Assembly (NCBI RefSeq): GCF_010501075.1
Contig: NZ_QVMN01000002.1
Coordinates: forward strand, 496,001 to 560,000
Reading direction: 5' to 3'
DNA: 64,000 nt
From: Dysgonomonas sp. 25
GTDB lineage: Bacteria; Bacteroidota; Bacteroidia; Bacteroidales; Dysgonomonadaceae
The position numbers were made by a program, and so were the translations under genes. Numbering within the stretch: position 1 is the stretch's first letter; each line of letters opens with the position of its first letter. Shown piece after piece: positions 25,540-34,305 of the stretch. Under the pieces are notes generated by a model. That model worked only from the letters and a program-made list of their open reading frames with translations. It had not been told where the DNA came from and made no database searches.

Positions 25540-25895
25540 TGTCATCCCGAGTGGGTGCGAGGGATCTTCTTCGGGTTTTGTGTAGGGGCAGACCTATGTG
25601 TCTGCCCGATATATTGGTTTGCGGGCGCACACGCAGATGCGCCCCTACAAAAGTTCTATTGTTAACTGATAACTGCTCACTGTTAATTGTAAAATAACCC
25701 CTCGCTCCCCCTCTTGCAGAGGGGGCTGGGGGGAGGTAGGTACGGCAATCACTGCCCGGAATACCCCTGACATTAACACAAGCATTCGGGCACCCCCTCC
25801 CTACCTCCCCCACAAGGGGAGGAGATAGGAAAAGAGTGTATATTTTTACTCCCCCTCTGCTGGAGGGGGACGGGGGGAGGTGAATTTTATTAGTT
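25540..25895. repeat. repeat-filled leader of the 24151 gene, three hairpin repeats
   Basis: Blocks shared with 2583-3230 are the GGGGCAGACCTATGTGTCTG unit (25583-25630), the TAACTGATAACTGCTCACTG unit (25664-25688) and the CCCTGACATTAACACAAGC unit (25766-25784). Hairpin copies with C-rich and G-rich arms are at 25704-25740, 25793-25830 (inverted orientation) and 25850-25882. A 146-codon frame across this block only translates the repeats. Confidence 0.65.
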
Positions 25896-25961
<66 letters not shown>

Positions 25962-26042
25962 ATTGTAGATAATTAACCATACTGGTGTATAGTTTTTTAA
26001 CTAAAAAAAAGATATATTTCTCCTGTTTGTGATTCATCGCTA

Positions 26043-26073
26043 CAAAGGTAATACGTTTTTTGTATTATCCAAA
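26043..26073 (-). promoter_or_regulatory. -33/-7 promoter upstream of the GT tract
   Basis: On the minus strand TTTG (26073-26070) and TACCTTTG (26050-26043) are 19 bases apart, an excellent match. Transcription would run through the (AC)14 sense-strand tract about 75 bases downstream and give a leader of about 550 bases before the 24151 gene. Confidence 0.8.
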
Positions 26074-26077
26074 AAAT

Positions 26078-26108
26078 AAACGAGGTCTGAAATTTTCAGA
26101 CCTCGTTT
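26078..26108 (-). terminator. terminator of the OmpA-family gene
   Basis: AAACGAGGTCTG and CAGACCTCGTTT form a perfect 12-pair stem with a 7-base loop and a T run on the minus strand. It sits just ahead of the promoter at 26043-26073, insulating the next gene. Confidence 0.88.
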
Positions 26109-26125
26109 ACGAATATGTTTATTGC

Positions 26126-26809
26126 TTATTTTGCAGCATTTTGCGCGTCTTGGATCATCTTCTCATTAGGGAGGATATAGATTTCTACACGGCGGTTCTG
26201 CGCTTTACCGGCAGCTGTGCTGTTGTCGGCAACAGGCAAAGAAGAGCCTAAACCTTGCGATGCCATACGGTTACCCGATACACCCTTTGTCAGCAAGAAG
26301 TTGTATACCGACTGGGCGCGTTTTTCCGATAGAGGAATGTTGATTTGGTCGTTACCCGAACTGTCGGTGTGGCCATAGATTTCAACATCCGTATCAGGGT
26401 TGCTTATCAATGATTGAGCAAAGCTTGTCAATGCACTTTGAGACGAAGTGTTCAATGTACTTGAGTTAGTTGCAAACAGGATACCCGATTCGAACGTAAC
26501 TTTGATAGCTTGTCCATCGTGGATAGATTCTACCTGAGCTCCGTTGATTTGCTCGAGTTCTTTCTTTTGTTTATCCATTTTGTTTCCGATGATAGCACCT
26601 GCACCACCACCTACAACGGCACCTACTCCGGCACCCCAGGCAGCGCCTTTGCCACCACCGATAAGAGCACCTACTCCGGCACCAAGAAGGGCACCTGCAC
26701 CTGCACCTATACCGCCGCCCTTGACGGTATTGCTTGAATTACAGCTCGTTGTTGAGAAAATAACAGCTATGCTGAGAACGATAGCTGCCAATACTGATAA
26801 ATTTTTCAT
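26126..26809 (-). CDS. OmpA-family lipoprotein with glycine zipper
   Basis: The 227-residue protein has a lipoprotein signal (lipobox around Cys23 in FSTTSCNSS), a glycine-zipper segment (about 30-75, repeated GAGAGALLGAGVGALIGGG patterns) and a C-terminal OmpA domain (VEIYGHTDSSGNDQINIPLSEKRAQSVYNFL, then NRRVEIYI) that binds peptidoglycan. It probably anchors the outer membrane to the cell wall. It resembles the YiaD/Pal-type proteins. Confidence 0.93.
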   Translation of the reverse strand: MKNLSVLAAIVLSIAVIFSTTSCNSSNTVKGGGIGAGAGALLGAGVGALIGGGKGAAWGAGVGAVVGGGAGAIIGNKMDKQKKELEQINGAQVESIHDGQAIKVTFESGILFATNSSTLNTSSQSALTSFAQSLISNPDTDVEIYGHTDSSGNDQINIPLSEKRAQSVYNFLLTKGVSGNRMASQGLGSSLPVADNSTAAGKAQNRRVEIYILPNEKMIQDAQNAAK

Positions 26810-26855
26810 ACGATTAATAAATTAGTTTAAAAATTTGATTATTTAAAATTTGTGT

Positions 26856-27185
26856 CTATTCAAACATTCCGATAGATTCGCAATACGCCAGTTCTCCCTG
26901 CACGATAGAGGTCACTTCTTCGGCCGTAAAATCGCGTGCGCCATCCTTCTTCGTATTTTTCAGGATGTAGGCGATCATTTCGTCTTCGTCGACTTCCACA
27001 ATGGTATCGTCGTCCGTTTGTTCGTCCATCAATCCTTTGCTGTCGTAGAAGTCGTAAACGATGTCGATGATGTAGTTGATATCGTCGTCGTTCAAAGTTT
27101 CCTTCATTTCCTGCGAAAGATAATTCCGTATATATTTTACGGCATCATCTTCGTCGTACTGCAACATGTCTTTTTCTTTACTCAT
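26856..27185 (-). CDS. acidic small protein of unknown function
   Basis: The 109-residue protein is strongly acidic (for example EQTDDDTIVEVDEDEMIAYIL) with predicted helices and no signal or membrane segment. I recognise no domain. The start at 27185 (MSKEKDML) is preferred to the in-frame ATG at 27212, which lies at the edge of the probable transcription start after the TATCTTTG box at 27219-27226. It appears to be a monocistronic cytosolic protein. Confidence 0.7.
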   Translation of the reverse strand: MSKEKDMLQYDEDDAVKYIRNYLSQEMKETLNDDDINYIIDIVYDFYDSKGLMDEQTDDDTIVEVDEDEMIAYILKNTKKDGARDFTAEEVTSIVQGELAYCESIGMFE

Positions 27186-27307
27186 GATTTTTTGTATATA
27201 TTTCCGATACAACTATAACAAAGATATGAAACGGGATGTTCAGTTCTTGTGATTATTTTCTGCATCGAGATGTTAGACTTTGTAAAAGTGCAAAAGGTTT
27301 AATCCTG

Positions 27308-27958
27308 TCATGATTTTTTCCATAACAAAACTGCCAGAACAATCAGCGGAACTATCATGATGCCGATGTACAGGCCGTGTGCGGACAATACGCCGGGTGC
27401 GAACAGGATGGTAAGCAGTAGCCCTGCTGCTGCTCCTCCGAGGTGGGCGTCGTGACCGATATTATCCGAATTGCTGCGCATGCCATATATCGAATATCCC
27501 AGATAGAGGATTCCGAAGAGCCATCCGGGAATACGTCCCGGAATAAAGAGTAACCCGATTTGCGCATTCGGCACCAAAGCGATAGCGGCAAAAAGGATTC
27601 CGACCACACCTCCCGAAGCTCCGAGCGCCAGATAATAAGGCTCGCGCCGATGCACAAAAAGCGAGAGTAGTCCACCGCACAAAACCGATGCAAAGTAGAT
27701 GACGAGATAGCGCCATGCCCCAAAGGCTTCGACAATGATGTCCGAAAAGAAGTACAATGTCATCATGTTGAAGATGAGATGCATCCAGTCGCCATGAAGG
27801 AAGGATGAGGTAATCAGGCGATACCATTGTTTATCCCGCAATACAGCTCCTACGTTGAATATCAGTTTGTTGTTCAAGTCTCTGTTGCTGAAACCCATAA
27901 CGCTTGTTATGCCGGTGAGGATAATGATTAGGTATGGTATGTATTGCCCAACGTTCAT
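27308..27958 (-). CDS. rhomboid family intramembrane serine protease
   Basis: The 216-residue protein has about six membrane segments. The catalytic serine is in ALGASGGVVGILFA and the catalytic histidine in DAHLGGAAAGLLL; the HxxxN-type oxyanion segment appears as HLIFNMMTLYFF. Rhomboids cleave membrane proteins within the bilayer; the substrate is unknown. A TACCTTTG -7 box lies at 27990-27997 on the minus strand, giving a leader of about 25 bases. Confidence 0.94.
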   Translation of the reverse strand: MNVGQYIPYLIIILTGITSVMGFSNRDLNNKLIFNVGAVLRDKQWYRLITSSFLHGDWMHLIFNMMTLYFFSDIIVEAFGAWRYLVIYFASVLCGGLLSLFVHRREPYYLALGASGGVVGILFAAIALVPNAQIGLLFIPGRIPGWLFGILYLGYSIYGMRSNSDNIGHDAHLGGAAAGLLLTILFAPGVLSAHGLYIGIMIVPLIVLAVLLWKKS

Positions 27959-28241
27959 ATAACTTCAAATGATATATTTGTTTCGTGGGCAAAGGTATAA
28001 AAATTATTTCAGATAGCATTAAGCCTCCTGTGTATAACGTGAAATTGCTGTGTATAAGATAGTTAATCTGATTGGTGTTGCTTTGTGCAGCCGGATTCCG
28101 GTATGTCGCTTTTGTCTGTCAGATTATCTGAATTTTTACTTCTCTATAAATAAATATAGATAAACAGCCTTTTTTTTATTTGAGAAATGGGTTTTGTCTT
28201 CATCTTTTCCTAACTTAGAGAGGAAATTATATCGATAAAAA

Positions 28242-29009
28242 ATGAAATTAGATAAACGCAATGTTGTATTGACAGGCGCTTCTGCGGGGATAGGACTGGA
28301 ATTGTTGAAGCGATTGGTTCTATATCCCGACCTGAAGGTTATAGCTGTGGCGCGGCATGTAGATAATTTGCCTGTGATAGAGGATGTTGTGTATCCTTTT
28401 GCTGCGGATGTGAGTACGCAGAAAGGGGTAGATGCCGTCTTTGACTATGCGCAGAAAGTTTTTGGGGAGGTCGATGTTTTTATTGCCAATGCAGGCTTCG
28501 GATATGCAGAAGAATTGAAAGCTGCCGATTGGAATCACATCGAACAGATATTTTCCTTGAATGTTTTTTCTCCCGTATATGCATTGGAAAGGCTGGTGGC
28601 AGCGGGTGGTGAAGGGGAGAAAGCTTTTGTGTGTACCATATCGGGCGCAGGATTGGCGGCTCTTCCGTATTATTCGCTCTACTGTTCGACCAAGGCGGCT
28701 TTGCATCATTTTGTCGAAACCTACCGCTACGAAAAACCGTTAAACCTGCAACTGTCGGCCGTGTATCCGGTTGCTACCCGGACTGCTTTTTTCGATAAGG
28801 CATCGCAGAAAAATAAGTTTCCGTTGCCTTTTCCTGTCCAAGATGCAGAGACGGTGGCGCGGAGAATAATCAAGGGTATAGAAAAGGGAAAGAAGCGGAT
28901 ATACCCGTCGCGCCTGTTCAGGCTATTCTATCCGATAGGACGGGCGTTTCCTTGTCTGATGAGGTTGTATTCGTTGATGGAGAAGAGAAAAACAGCGAAA
29001 TACTTTTAA
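28242..29009 (+). CDS. short-chain dehydrogenase/reductase
   Basis: The 255-residue Rossmann protein opens NVVLTGASAGIGLELLKRL and has IANAGFGYAEEL, a serine in CTISGAGLAALP and the YSLYCSTKAAL active-site Tyr/Lys. It is an SDR of the DltE-like or 3-oxoacyl-reductase-like type; the substrate is not predictable. The end (RLFYPIGRAFPCLMRLYSLM) may associate with membrane. It converges on the XRE gene, with four bases between stops. Confidence 0.9.
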   Translation: MKLDKRNVVLTGASAGIGLELLKRLVLYPDLKVIAVARHVDNLPVIEDVVYPFAADVSTQKGVDAVFDYAQKVFGEVDVFIANAGFGYAEELKAADWNHIEQIFSLNVFSPVYALERLVAAGGEGEKAFVCTISGAGLAALPYYSLYCSTKAALHHFVETYRYEKPLNLQLSAVYPVATRTAFFDKASQKNKFPLPFPVQDAETVARRIIKGIEKGKKRIYPSRLFRLFYPIGRAFPCLMRLYSLMEKRKTAKYF

Positions 29010-29013
29010 CGGA

Positions 29014-29460
29014 TTAATTGTTTTCTTTAGGTGTCGCAACAATGATTGCCCCGCTTTTGAAAGCATCAATCAAGGCCTGCTGTTCTTTTACGATGTTTTG
29101 TAATAAAGAAACCTGATCGCGGAGAAGCTTGTTTTCTTCTGTCAGCGAGTTTATTGTCATTTCGTTGTAATGTATCTGCGCTTCGTTTACCTTATTGATG
29201 CTTGCCTGATTGTATTCTTCCTTTTCGGGCGCAGATTCTCCGGTCAGTAACCACTGTAGATCTATATTGTATGCAGCGCAAAAGTTCGCAGCCAGTTCGG
29301 TGCTCACTCCCATGCGGCAGCCCAATATTTCGGAAAGGTTAGTCTGTCCTATACCTAAAGTTTCAGCTATCTTTTTCTTCGATACGCTGGGTGTCGATTT
29401 TTTCAGAGAAATAACACTCTCAATAAAACGCTTGTTTATAGCGCTTTTGGTAATACCCAT
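29014..29460 (-). CDS. XRE-family helix-turn-helix regulator with coiled coil
   Basis: The 148-residue protein has an HTH domain at about residues 10-75 (SVSKKKIAETLGIGQTNLSEILGCRMGVSTELAANFCAAYNIDLQWLLTGE), the layout of phage-type repressors, followed by a coiled coil (about 100-135, LTEENKLLRDQVSLLQNIVKEQQ) that probably dimerises it. It is divergent from a 64-residue HTH protein. The spacer holds an inverted repeat (29478-29485 / 29501-29508) overlapping the promoter, a likely operator. Confidence 0.88.
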   Translation of the reverse strand: MGITKSAINKRFIESVISLKKSTPSVSKKKIAETLGIGQTNLSEILGCRMGVSTELAANFCAAYNIDLQWLLTGESAPEKEEYNQASINKVNEAQIHYNEMTINSLTEENKLLRDQVSLLQNIVKEQQALIDAFKSGAIIVATPKENN

Positions 29461-29477
29461 TGCTTTGTAATTTTATT

Positions 29478-29508
29478 TTTCTGAATAAATATTTTTCTAT
29501 TTCAGAAA
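29478..29508. promoter_or_regulatory. putative operator, inverted repeat
   Basis: TTTCTGAA and TTCAGAAA are perfect inverted repeats 15 bases apart in the divergent spacer. They flank the predicted -33 region of the rightward promoter, which suits repression by the XRE protein. Confidence 0.55.
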
Positions 29509-29523
29509 TTATGTATAACTTTG
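29494..29523 (+). promoter_or_regulatory. probable promoter of the small HTH gene
   Basis: TAACTTTG at 29516-29523 matches TAnnTTTG, with TTTC (29494-29497) 18 bases upstream as a weak -33 box. Confidence 0.55.
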
Positions 29524-29580
29524 CATTGTTGATATGCACAACGTCTCAAAGATAATAAATTTATTTATTACAGACCTCTC

Positions 29581-29775
29581 ATGGCCAAAACAATCATTAT
29601 TAAAAGGACTTCCTTGCCTGATTTTTTACCTCACGGATGGAAAGCAGAGGTGGCACGGACATTAGGCGTGCACCGCAATACCGTAAAAAATGCGATTGAA
29701 TTAGGAAAAGGAGAACTATACGAGCGAATTAAACAGGTGGCTATACAGAAATGGGGTAAAATTGAAAACGACTGA
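29581..29775 (+). CDS. small HTH DNA-binding protein
   Basis: The 64-residue basic protein contains a clear helix-turn-helix (EVARTLGVHRNTVKNAIELGKGELYERI, about 22-50). It is about as small as phage Cro-like or excisionase-like regulators. It is divergent from an XRE repressor across an operator-like inverted repeat, an arrangement like a genetic switch, but no phage genes surround it. Function is inferred only from fold and place. Confidence 0.75.
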   Translation: MAKTIIIKRTSLPDFLPHGWKAEVARTLGVHRNTVKNAIELGKGELYERIKQVAIQKWGKIEND

Positions 29776-29813
29776 TACCTGTGTGTAGCCCGCACGACAA
29801 TGAAAGACCCGCT

Positions 29814-30236
29814 ATGACAAACTACAAGACTCCCAGCCTTATGCACCTTGGGCGGAGGATAGTAATGATTATCCTCCTGCTGTTTCTTCTGTCAGGCTGC
29901 AAGTCTGAAAATAATAAGCTGTATGTTGTAACCTATTCGGCGGAAGTGTATTCGCGCAAAAATACTCCCGTTTTTATTATGTATCGCGATGCCAAAGGGG
30001 AATATCACTATGAAGAAACTACCCGGCGGGTGTGGCGCAAAGATATCGTATTCGATATGCAGGGCATGCAGGCTTCTTTGCTGGTCATGCCGCGATATAC
30101 GTTTCCCGATGATGACTTCGCTTTTCTGTTGCCACACAACGATAACATCGCAGTCGCCGGACGTATATCCTGCAACGGAAAATATGTAGATGAATGCTCG
30201 GAGACGGTCGTATCAATTAGTCTCTTTCTTCGCTGA
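29814..30236 (+). CDS. small lipoprotein of unknown function
   Basis: The frame encodes a lipoprotein signal (RRIVMIILLLFLLSGC) and a secreted domain of about 95 residues with strands such as NKLYVVTYSAEVYSRKNTPVFIMY. I recognise no family. The start is uncertain: ATG 29814 gives 140 residues, while ATG 29841 gives the most typical lipoprotein signal. The last 24 bases overlap the end of phoH in the opposite direction. Confidence 0.7.
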   Translation: MTNYKTPSLMHLGRRIVMIILLLFLLSGCKSENNKLYVVTYSAEVYSRKNTPVFIMYRDAKGEYHYEETTRRVWRKDIVFDMQGMQASLLVMPRYTFPDDDFAFLLPHNDNIAVAGRISCNGKYVDECSETVVSISLFLR

Positions 30237-31211
30237 TACGCTTTTGGGCTCTTGTTTGTCGCGATCCTTTTTCTCTCTTGCGTCCTCTTTCTCATAGGCT
30301 TCCACAATGCGCTGTACGAGGCTGTGGCGGACAATATCCTTCTTGTCGAACTCGACATGCCCGATACCTTTCACGCCTTTCAATATACGCATAGCATGTT
30401 TCAAACCCGACATTTTCGACGGCGGGAGGTCTATTTGCGTAATATCTCCTGTGACAATCATTTTGGCATTCATCCCCAATCGGGTAAGGAACATCTTGAT
30501 TTGCAGGGTAGTCGTATTCTGCGCCTCATCCAGAATGATGACAGCATCGCTCAACGTGCGTCCGCGCATAAAAGCCAGAGGAGCTATCTGGATGGTTTTA
30601 TTTTCGATATAATCTTTCAGCTTCATTGGCGGAATCATATCCTCCAACGCATCATAGAGCGGCTGCAGATACGGATCGATCTTATCCTTCATATCGCCCG
30701 GAAGGAATCCCAGATTTTCACCGGCTTCTACGGCAGGGCGGCTGAGGATGATCTTTTTCACCTGTTTGTTCTTCAATGCCTTCACTGCCAGAGCGATGGC
30801 TGTATACGTTTTACCCGAACCGGCCGGCCCCAATGCAAATACGAGGTCGTTCTTATCGAACATATCGGTCAGGAGTTGCTGATTGGGTGTGCGTGCAAAA
30901 ATCGGCTTCCCGTTGATGCCGTATATAATCAGGTTATCCTGCGTTACCACGTTTGGCGTTTTTCCTTTTACGATGTCGATGATAGCGGCTTCGCCCAGCA
31001 TATTACGCTCGGCGCTGAATTTCTCTAATTCGCGTATCTTTTCCTCAAAGAGAGGTACCTCTTCGGCATTTCCTGTTACCTTAATGACGTTTCCCCGTGC
31101 CATTATACGGAGCTTAGGAAAGAGTGTTTTGATGAGTTGTAGATTTGCATTATTGATCCCGAAAAAAACGACAGGATCTATATTCTCTAAAATTATTATC
31201 TGTTCTATCAT
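30213..31211 (-). CDS. phoH: PhoH-like P-loop ATPase
   Basis: The 332-residue cytosolic ATPase has the Walker A motif GPAGSGKTYTAIALA, a Walker B-like AVIILDEAQNTT and the typical SRPAVEAGENLGFLPGDMKDKIDPYLQPLYDAL segment. An N-terminal KH-like or SpoIIIAH-type region precedes them. PhoH proteins are linked to RNA metabolism and stress, with details unsettled. Minus-strand boxes CAAAGATA-complement (31291-31298) and TTTG (31318-31315) may be its promoter. Confidence 0.95.
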   Translation of the reverse strand: MIEQIIILENIDPVVFFGINNANLQLIKTLFPKLRIMARGNVIKVTGNAEEVPLFEEKIRELEKFSAERNMLGEAAIIDIVKGKTPNVVTQDNLIIYGINGKPIFARTPNQQLLTDMFDKNDLVFALGPAGSGKTYTAIALAVKALKNKQVKKIILSRPAVEAGENLGFLPGDMKDKIDPYLQPLYDALEDMIPPMKLKDYIENKTIQIAPLAFMRGRTLSDAVIILDEAQNTTTLQIKMFLTRLGMNAKMIVTGDITQIDLPPSKMSGLKHAMRILKGVKGIGHVEFDKKDIVRHSLVQRIVEAYEKEDAREKKDRDKQEPKSVSAKKETN

Positions 31212-31418
31212 TCAAATTTATTAATCAACATTTTACCATAAACTGTTTTTCGGTTTGTCGGGTAATATAATGGCATTTTTTGAGCAATTCCAAAGATACA
31301 TATTTTGACCGAAACAAAATCATCTCTTTATAATTTAACAATCGATTGGGGCGAGTTGTTTAAGCGAAAATCGCTTACTTCTTTACTATTTACTATCTTT
31401 GCCCTATAAAAGAATGTT

Positions 31419-31886
31419 ATGCAGAGGGACGAAACGCTTATACATAAAGAGCTTGAGTTTATTTTTCCCGTTATCAGCGGAAAAGTTTCGATGGCTATCA
31501 ACCGGCTTATGAGCCGCAATTTTCGCAAAAACGGACTGGATATAACCCCCGAACAGTGGACGGTTCTGGCATTTCTTTGGCGGGAAGACGGCTTGTCGCA
31601 GCAGCAGTTGTGTGATGCTACATTCAAGGATAAACCGAGTATGACGCGTCTTATCGACAACCTCGAGCGGCAGGACTATGTGGTTCGCAAACCTTCGCCG
31701 ACCGACAGGCGCTCCAACCTGATTTATACGACCGAAAAAAGCCAGTCGATACGCGAGCAGGCGAATAATGCCGTATTCGACGTAGTAGATTGGGCATTGA
31801 AAGATGTGTCGGATGATGATTTTGTGCAGATGCGCCAATTGATGCACGTTATATTCGGCAATATTCAGGAGGCGCTGGAAAAATAA
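31419..31886 (+). CDS. MarR family transcriptional regulator
   Basis: The 155-residue protein has the MarR winged helix: ITPEQWTVLAFLWREDGLSQQQLCDATFKDKPSMTRLIDNLERQDYVVRKPSPTDRRSNLIYTTEKS, with helical dimerisation ends. It represses drug-, phenolic- or oxidant-response genes in other bacteria; here the target is not evident. A TATCTTTG -7 box lies at 31396-31403. Confidence 0.93.
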   Translation: MQRDETLIHKELEFIFPVISGKVSMAINRLMSRNFRKNGLDITPEQWTVLAFLWREDGLSQQQLCDATFKDKPSMTRLIDNLERQDYVVRKPSPTDRRSNLIYTTEKSQSIREQANNAVFDVVDWALKDVSDDDFVQMRQLMHVIFGNIQEALEK

Positions 31887-31891
31887 TCGCC

Positions 31892-32911
31892 TTACTCTTT
31901 TATAATCAAATCCATATAGATAGGCAGATGGTCGCTCGTCCCGCCTAAATACTTGTACCCCGAATAGGTGCGGAAAGGCTTCGCGCCGCCATATTTTACA
32001 TCTTCTTCGAGCAGGAAATCAGCCTTGTAGATATGTGCCGAAAAGTCTTTTACCTGCGTTTTACTTCTCCCTTTCAACAGATTGCCGCTGACAACAAACT
32101 GGTCGACATATTGCCATTTACCCCTGTAGCGGTATGAGCCTTGATTTTTATCGTCAATCCTGTGCAGGAATAGATTGTACAAATTGTTGGTCTCCTTTTT
32201 CTTGTGTAGGCTTTGCGCTTCCAATATATGTTGCATGCTTACGTCGTCGGGGTAATCGTTGAAATCTCCCATGATAATCACATTCGGATTTCTCCGCTTC
32301 GCCAATACCTTGTCGACCTGTTTCCGAAGCAGTTTGGCGGCGATTATCCGGTAAGGCTGTGTGCGTTTTATTCCTTCGTTGCGCGATGGGAAATGGCAGA
32401 CAAAAACATCGAGCGTGTCGCGGTTGACAATCAATCCCGTGACGTGCAATATATTACGTGTGTGCTTGGTGCTATCGTCAAAAACGGGTGTGTATTCTTT
32501 GGTCGATAATACCTTCATCTCGTCGCGTTGGTAGAGTAGGGCGACATTTATGCCTCTGTTGTCCTTCGATTGGCTTATCAGGTACTCGTATTTGTGCTTT
32601 CTTAGCGGCGAACGCTTACACAAATCGAACAGGACGGAATCGTTCTCTACTTCGCACATGCCGACCAACGCCGGAGGGTAACCATTGCCAACGCTGTCGA
32701 TAACATTGCTCACCGCTTTCAGCTTCTCCCAATAACGATAATTCGACCAGCGTTGCGTACCTTCGGGCAGAAAGGCGTCATCGTTGGTATTCGGATTATC
32801 TTTCGTGTCGAACAGATTTTCCACATTATAGAACATGATGCGAAAATCACCTTGAGCATAGCTACTCAAAGTGATAATAAATAATAGCGACAATAGCAGA
32901 ATCCTATTCAT
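31892..32911 (-). CDS. secreted endonuclease/exonuclease/phosphatase family protein
   Basis: The 339-residue protein has a signal peptide (about 1-19, ending SYAQ) and the EEP fold: MFYNVENLFDTKDN, the metal-binding Glu in GMCEVENDSV, VCHFPSRNEG, IIMGDFNDYPDD with catalytic Asp and Asn, and GTSDHLPIYMD with the catalytic His. It likely cleaves phosphodiesters of nucleic acid or phospholipid outside the cytosol. It overlaps the upstream beta-helix lipoprotein gene by eight bases, so the two form an operon. Confidence 0.92.
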   Translation of the reverse strand: MNRILLLSLLFIITLSSYAQGDFRIMFYNVENLFDTKDNPNTNDDAFLPEGTQRWSNYRYWEKLKAVSNVIDSVGNGYPPALVGMCEVENDSVLFDLCKRSPLRKHKYEYLISQSKDNRGINVALLYQRDEMKVLSTKEYTPVFDDSTKHTRNILHVTGLIVNRDTLDVFVCHFPSRNEGIKRTQPYRIIAAKLLRKQVDKVLAKRRNPNVIIMGDFNDYPDDVSMQHILEAQSLHKKKETNNLYNLFLHRIDDKNQGSYRYRGKWQYVDQFVVSGNLLKGRSKTQVKDFSAHIYKADFLLEEDVKYGGAKPFRTYSGYKYLGGTSDHLPIYMDLIIKE

Positions 32912-34295
32912 ACCATTCGTAACATCCTATATCGGGAGCCGAATCGCTCAACCGCGATATGCCACGCAAATCGTTGGGAGCGGAAGCCGAATAAGCTGCA
33001 TTGGCTTTGTCTTTGGCGGCAGACGATGCCTGCAACGAGAAATCACATTCGTAATATTGATTTGTTCCCGTCAATACAAATTTCGGGTCGAGATTCCAGT
33101 AATTGCTTACGAAGTGGCTGTTCGATAGTTCTTCTTTGTTCTTTATCAGACAATTAATAAACTGATAATTAGTCAGCGAGGTATTTATTCCCAATTCGCT
33201 CGAAAGCGAACCATAGACAATGGAATTGATGAAATCGCATTGTTGCATGCTCCCCGTTTCATCCTTCAAAACAACAGCTTGCTCAAAACGCGGCGAGAAG
33301 CGGTAGTAATTGGCTATGGTACAATGCAGAAACGAATATTTTCCTCCGTCTAAGTCCAGTACCGCCATTCGCGCATTCGTCAACTGGCAGTTGACGGCGT
33401 CTATATCGCAATCCGTTGCCGTCAGAACGTTTTCCGAAGCGTTGTGTATGATGGCGTTTCGCAACGAAGCCTTTTTATTGGAGGTGTTGGACGGTAGAAA
33501 TTTCAATCCTGTTACGGTGTTTCGCACAATGACATTCTCCAAACGGTTGTTATAGCTCTGCGGATGGAATACGATTCCCTGCCAAAGCCCCGAAACACGG
33601 TCGTAAGGGATGTTTCCGTTGTAATAATCCAACCGGTCGCCGCGGAATATAACGGGTTGCCTGATAAGCCCTTGCGCATCTAACTCTCCGTACACCTGAA
33701 CAGACGCTTTGTCGTGGAAATACAATTCCACTCCTTCCTTTATCGTCAATGTAGCGCCATTGTCAACCCTTATCGAATCGTAGACCAGATAAGGTTTCGT
33801 TGCAGTCAGCGTTGTATCTGCCGAAAAGGTTTTGCCTTTCCATTTATGCACATCCCGCCCGATGGCTTCGAGGTAAACATACTGCACATTTCCGTTGGTC
33901 ACGAAGCGGATCGAATCCCTTATCAATACAGGATTGTTAGCATTCAACGGATCGACTGTCACTTGCAGGAAACCAAAAAGGCTATCCTTTCTCAGAATAT
34001 CCACATTGGTAATGCGCGTACCCGGCTCGCCGTCGATATTCATGCGGAAGCCGCTTTGCTGCGGATTCACGATTTCTATCGATTCGATAGTCAGCGATTT
34101 ATTATTCCTGTTATATATCTTGAAATACTGCGTAGACGAACCCACCGTCGTGAATACGGTATCGAAACTGATCGTATCCCTCCCGAAAGTCAGTTTGAGA
34201 TCGGGCGCACCCGAGAAATCATCGCTCTCGGTACATGCATAGAATAGCGAAAGAAATAACAGCGGAACGAATAGGATATATTTTATACTTTTCAC
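32904..34295 (-). CDS. lipoprotein with right-handed beta-helix domain
   Basis: The 463-residue protein has a lipoprotein signal (Cys about residue 21 in LFYACTESDD), a strand-rich N-terminal domain (about 25-160, TFGRDTISFDTVFTTVGSSTQYFKIYNRN) and a beta-helix from about residue 170 (NGATLTIKEGVELYFHDKASVQVYGELDAQGL, GIVFHPQSYNNRLENVIVRNT). Such domains bind or cleave polysaccharide, though no catalytic site is evident. It likely works with the coupled EEP-family protein. Confidence 0.88.
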   Translation of the reverse strand: MKSIKYILFVPLLFLSLFYACTESDDFSGAPDLKLTFGRDTISFDTVFTTVGSSTQYFKIYNRNNKSLTIESIEIVNPQQSGFRMNIDGEPGTRITNVDILRKDSLFGFLQVTVDPLNANNPVLIRDSIRFVTNGNVQYVYLEAIGRDVHKWKGKTFSADTTLTATKPYLVYDSIRVDNGATLTIKEGVELYFHDKASVQVYGELDAQGLIRQPVIFRGDRLDYYNGNIPYDRVSGLWQGIVFHPQSYNNRLENVIVRNTVTGLKFLPSNTSNKKASLRNAIIHNASENVLTATDCDIDAVNCQLTNARMAVLDLDGGKYSFLHCTIANYYRFSPRFEQAVVLKDETGSMQQCDFINSIVYGSLSSELGINTSLTNYQFINCLIKNKEELSNSHFVSNYWNLDPKFVLTGTNQYYECDFSLQASSAAKDKANAAYSASAPNDLRGISRLSDSAPDIGCYEWYE

Positions 34296-34305
34296 TATGA
34301 ATTAG

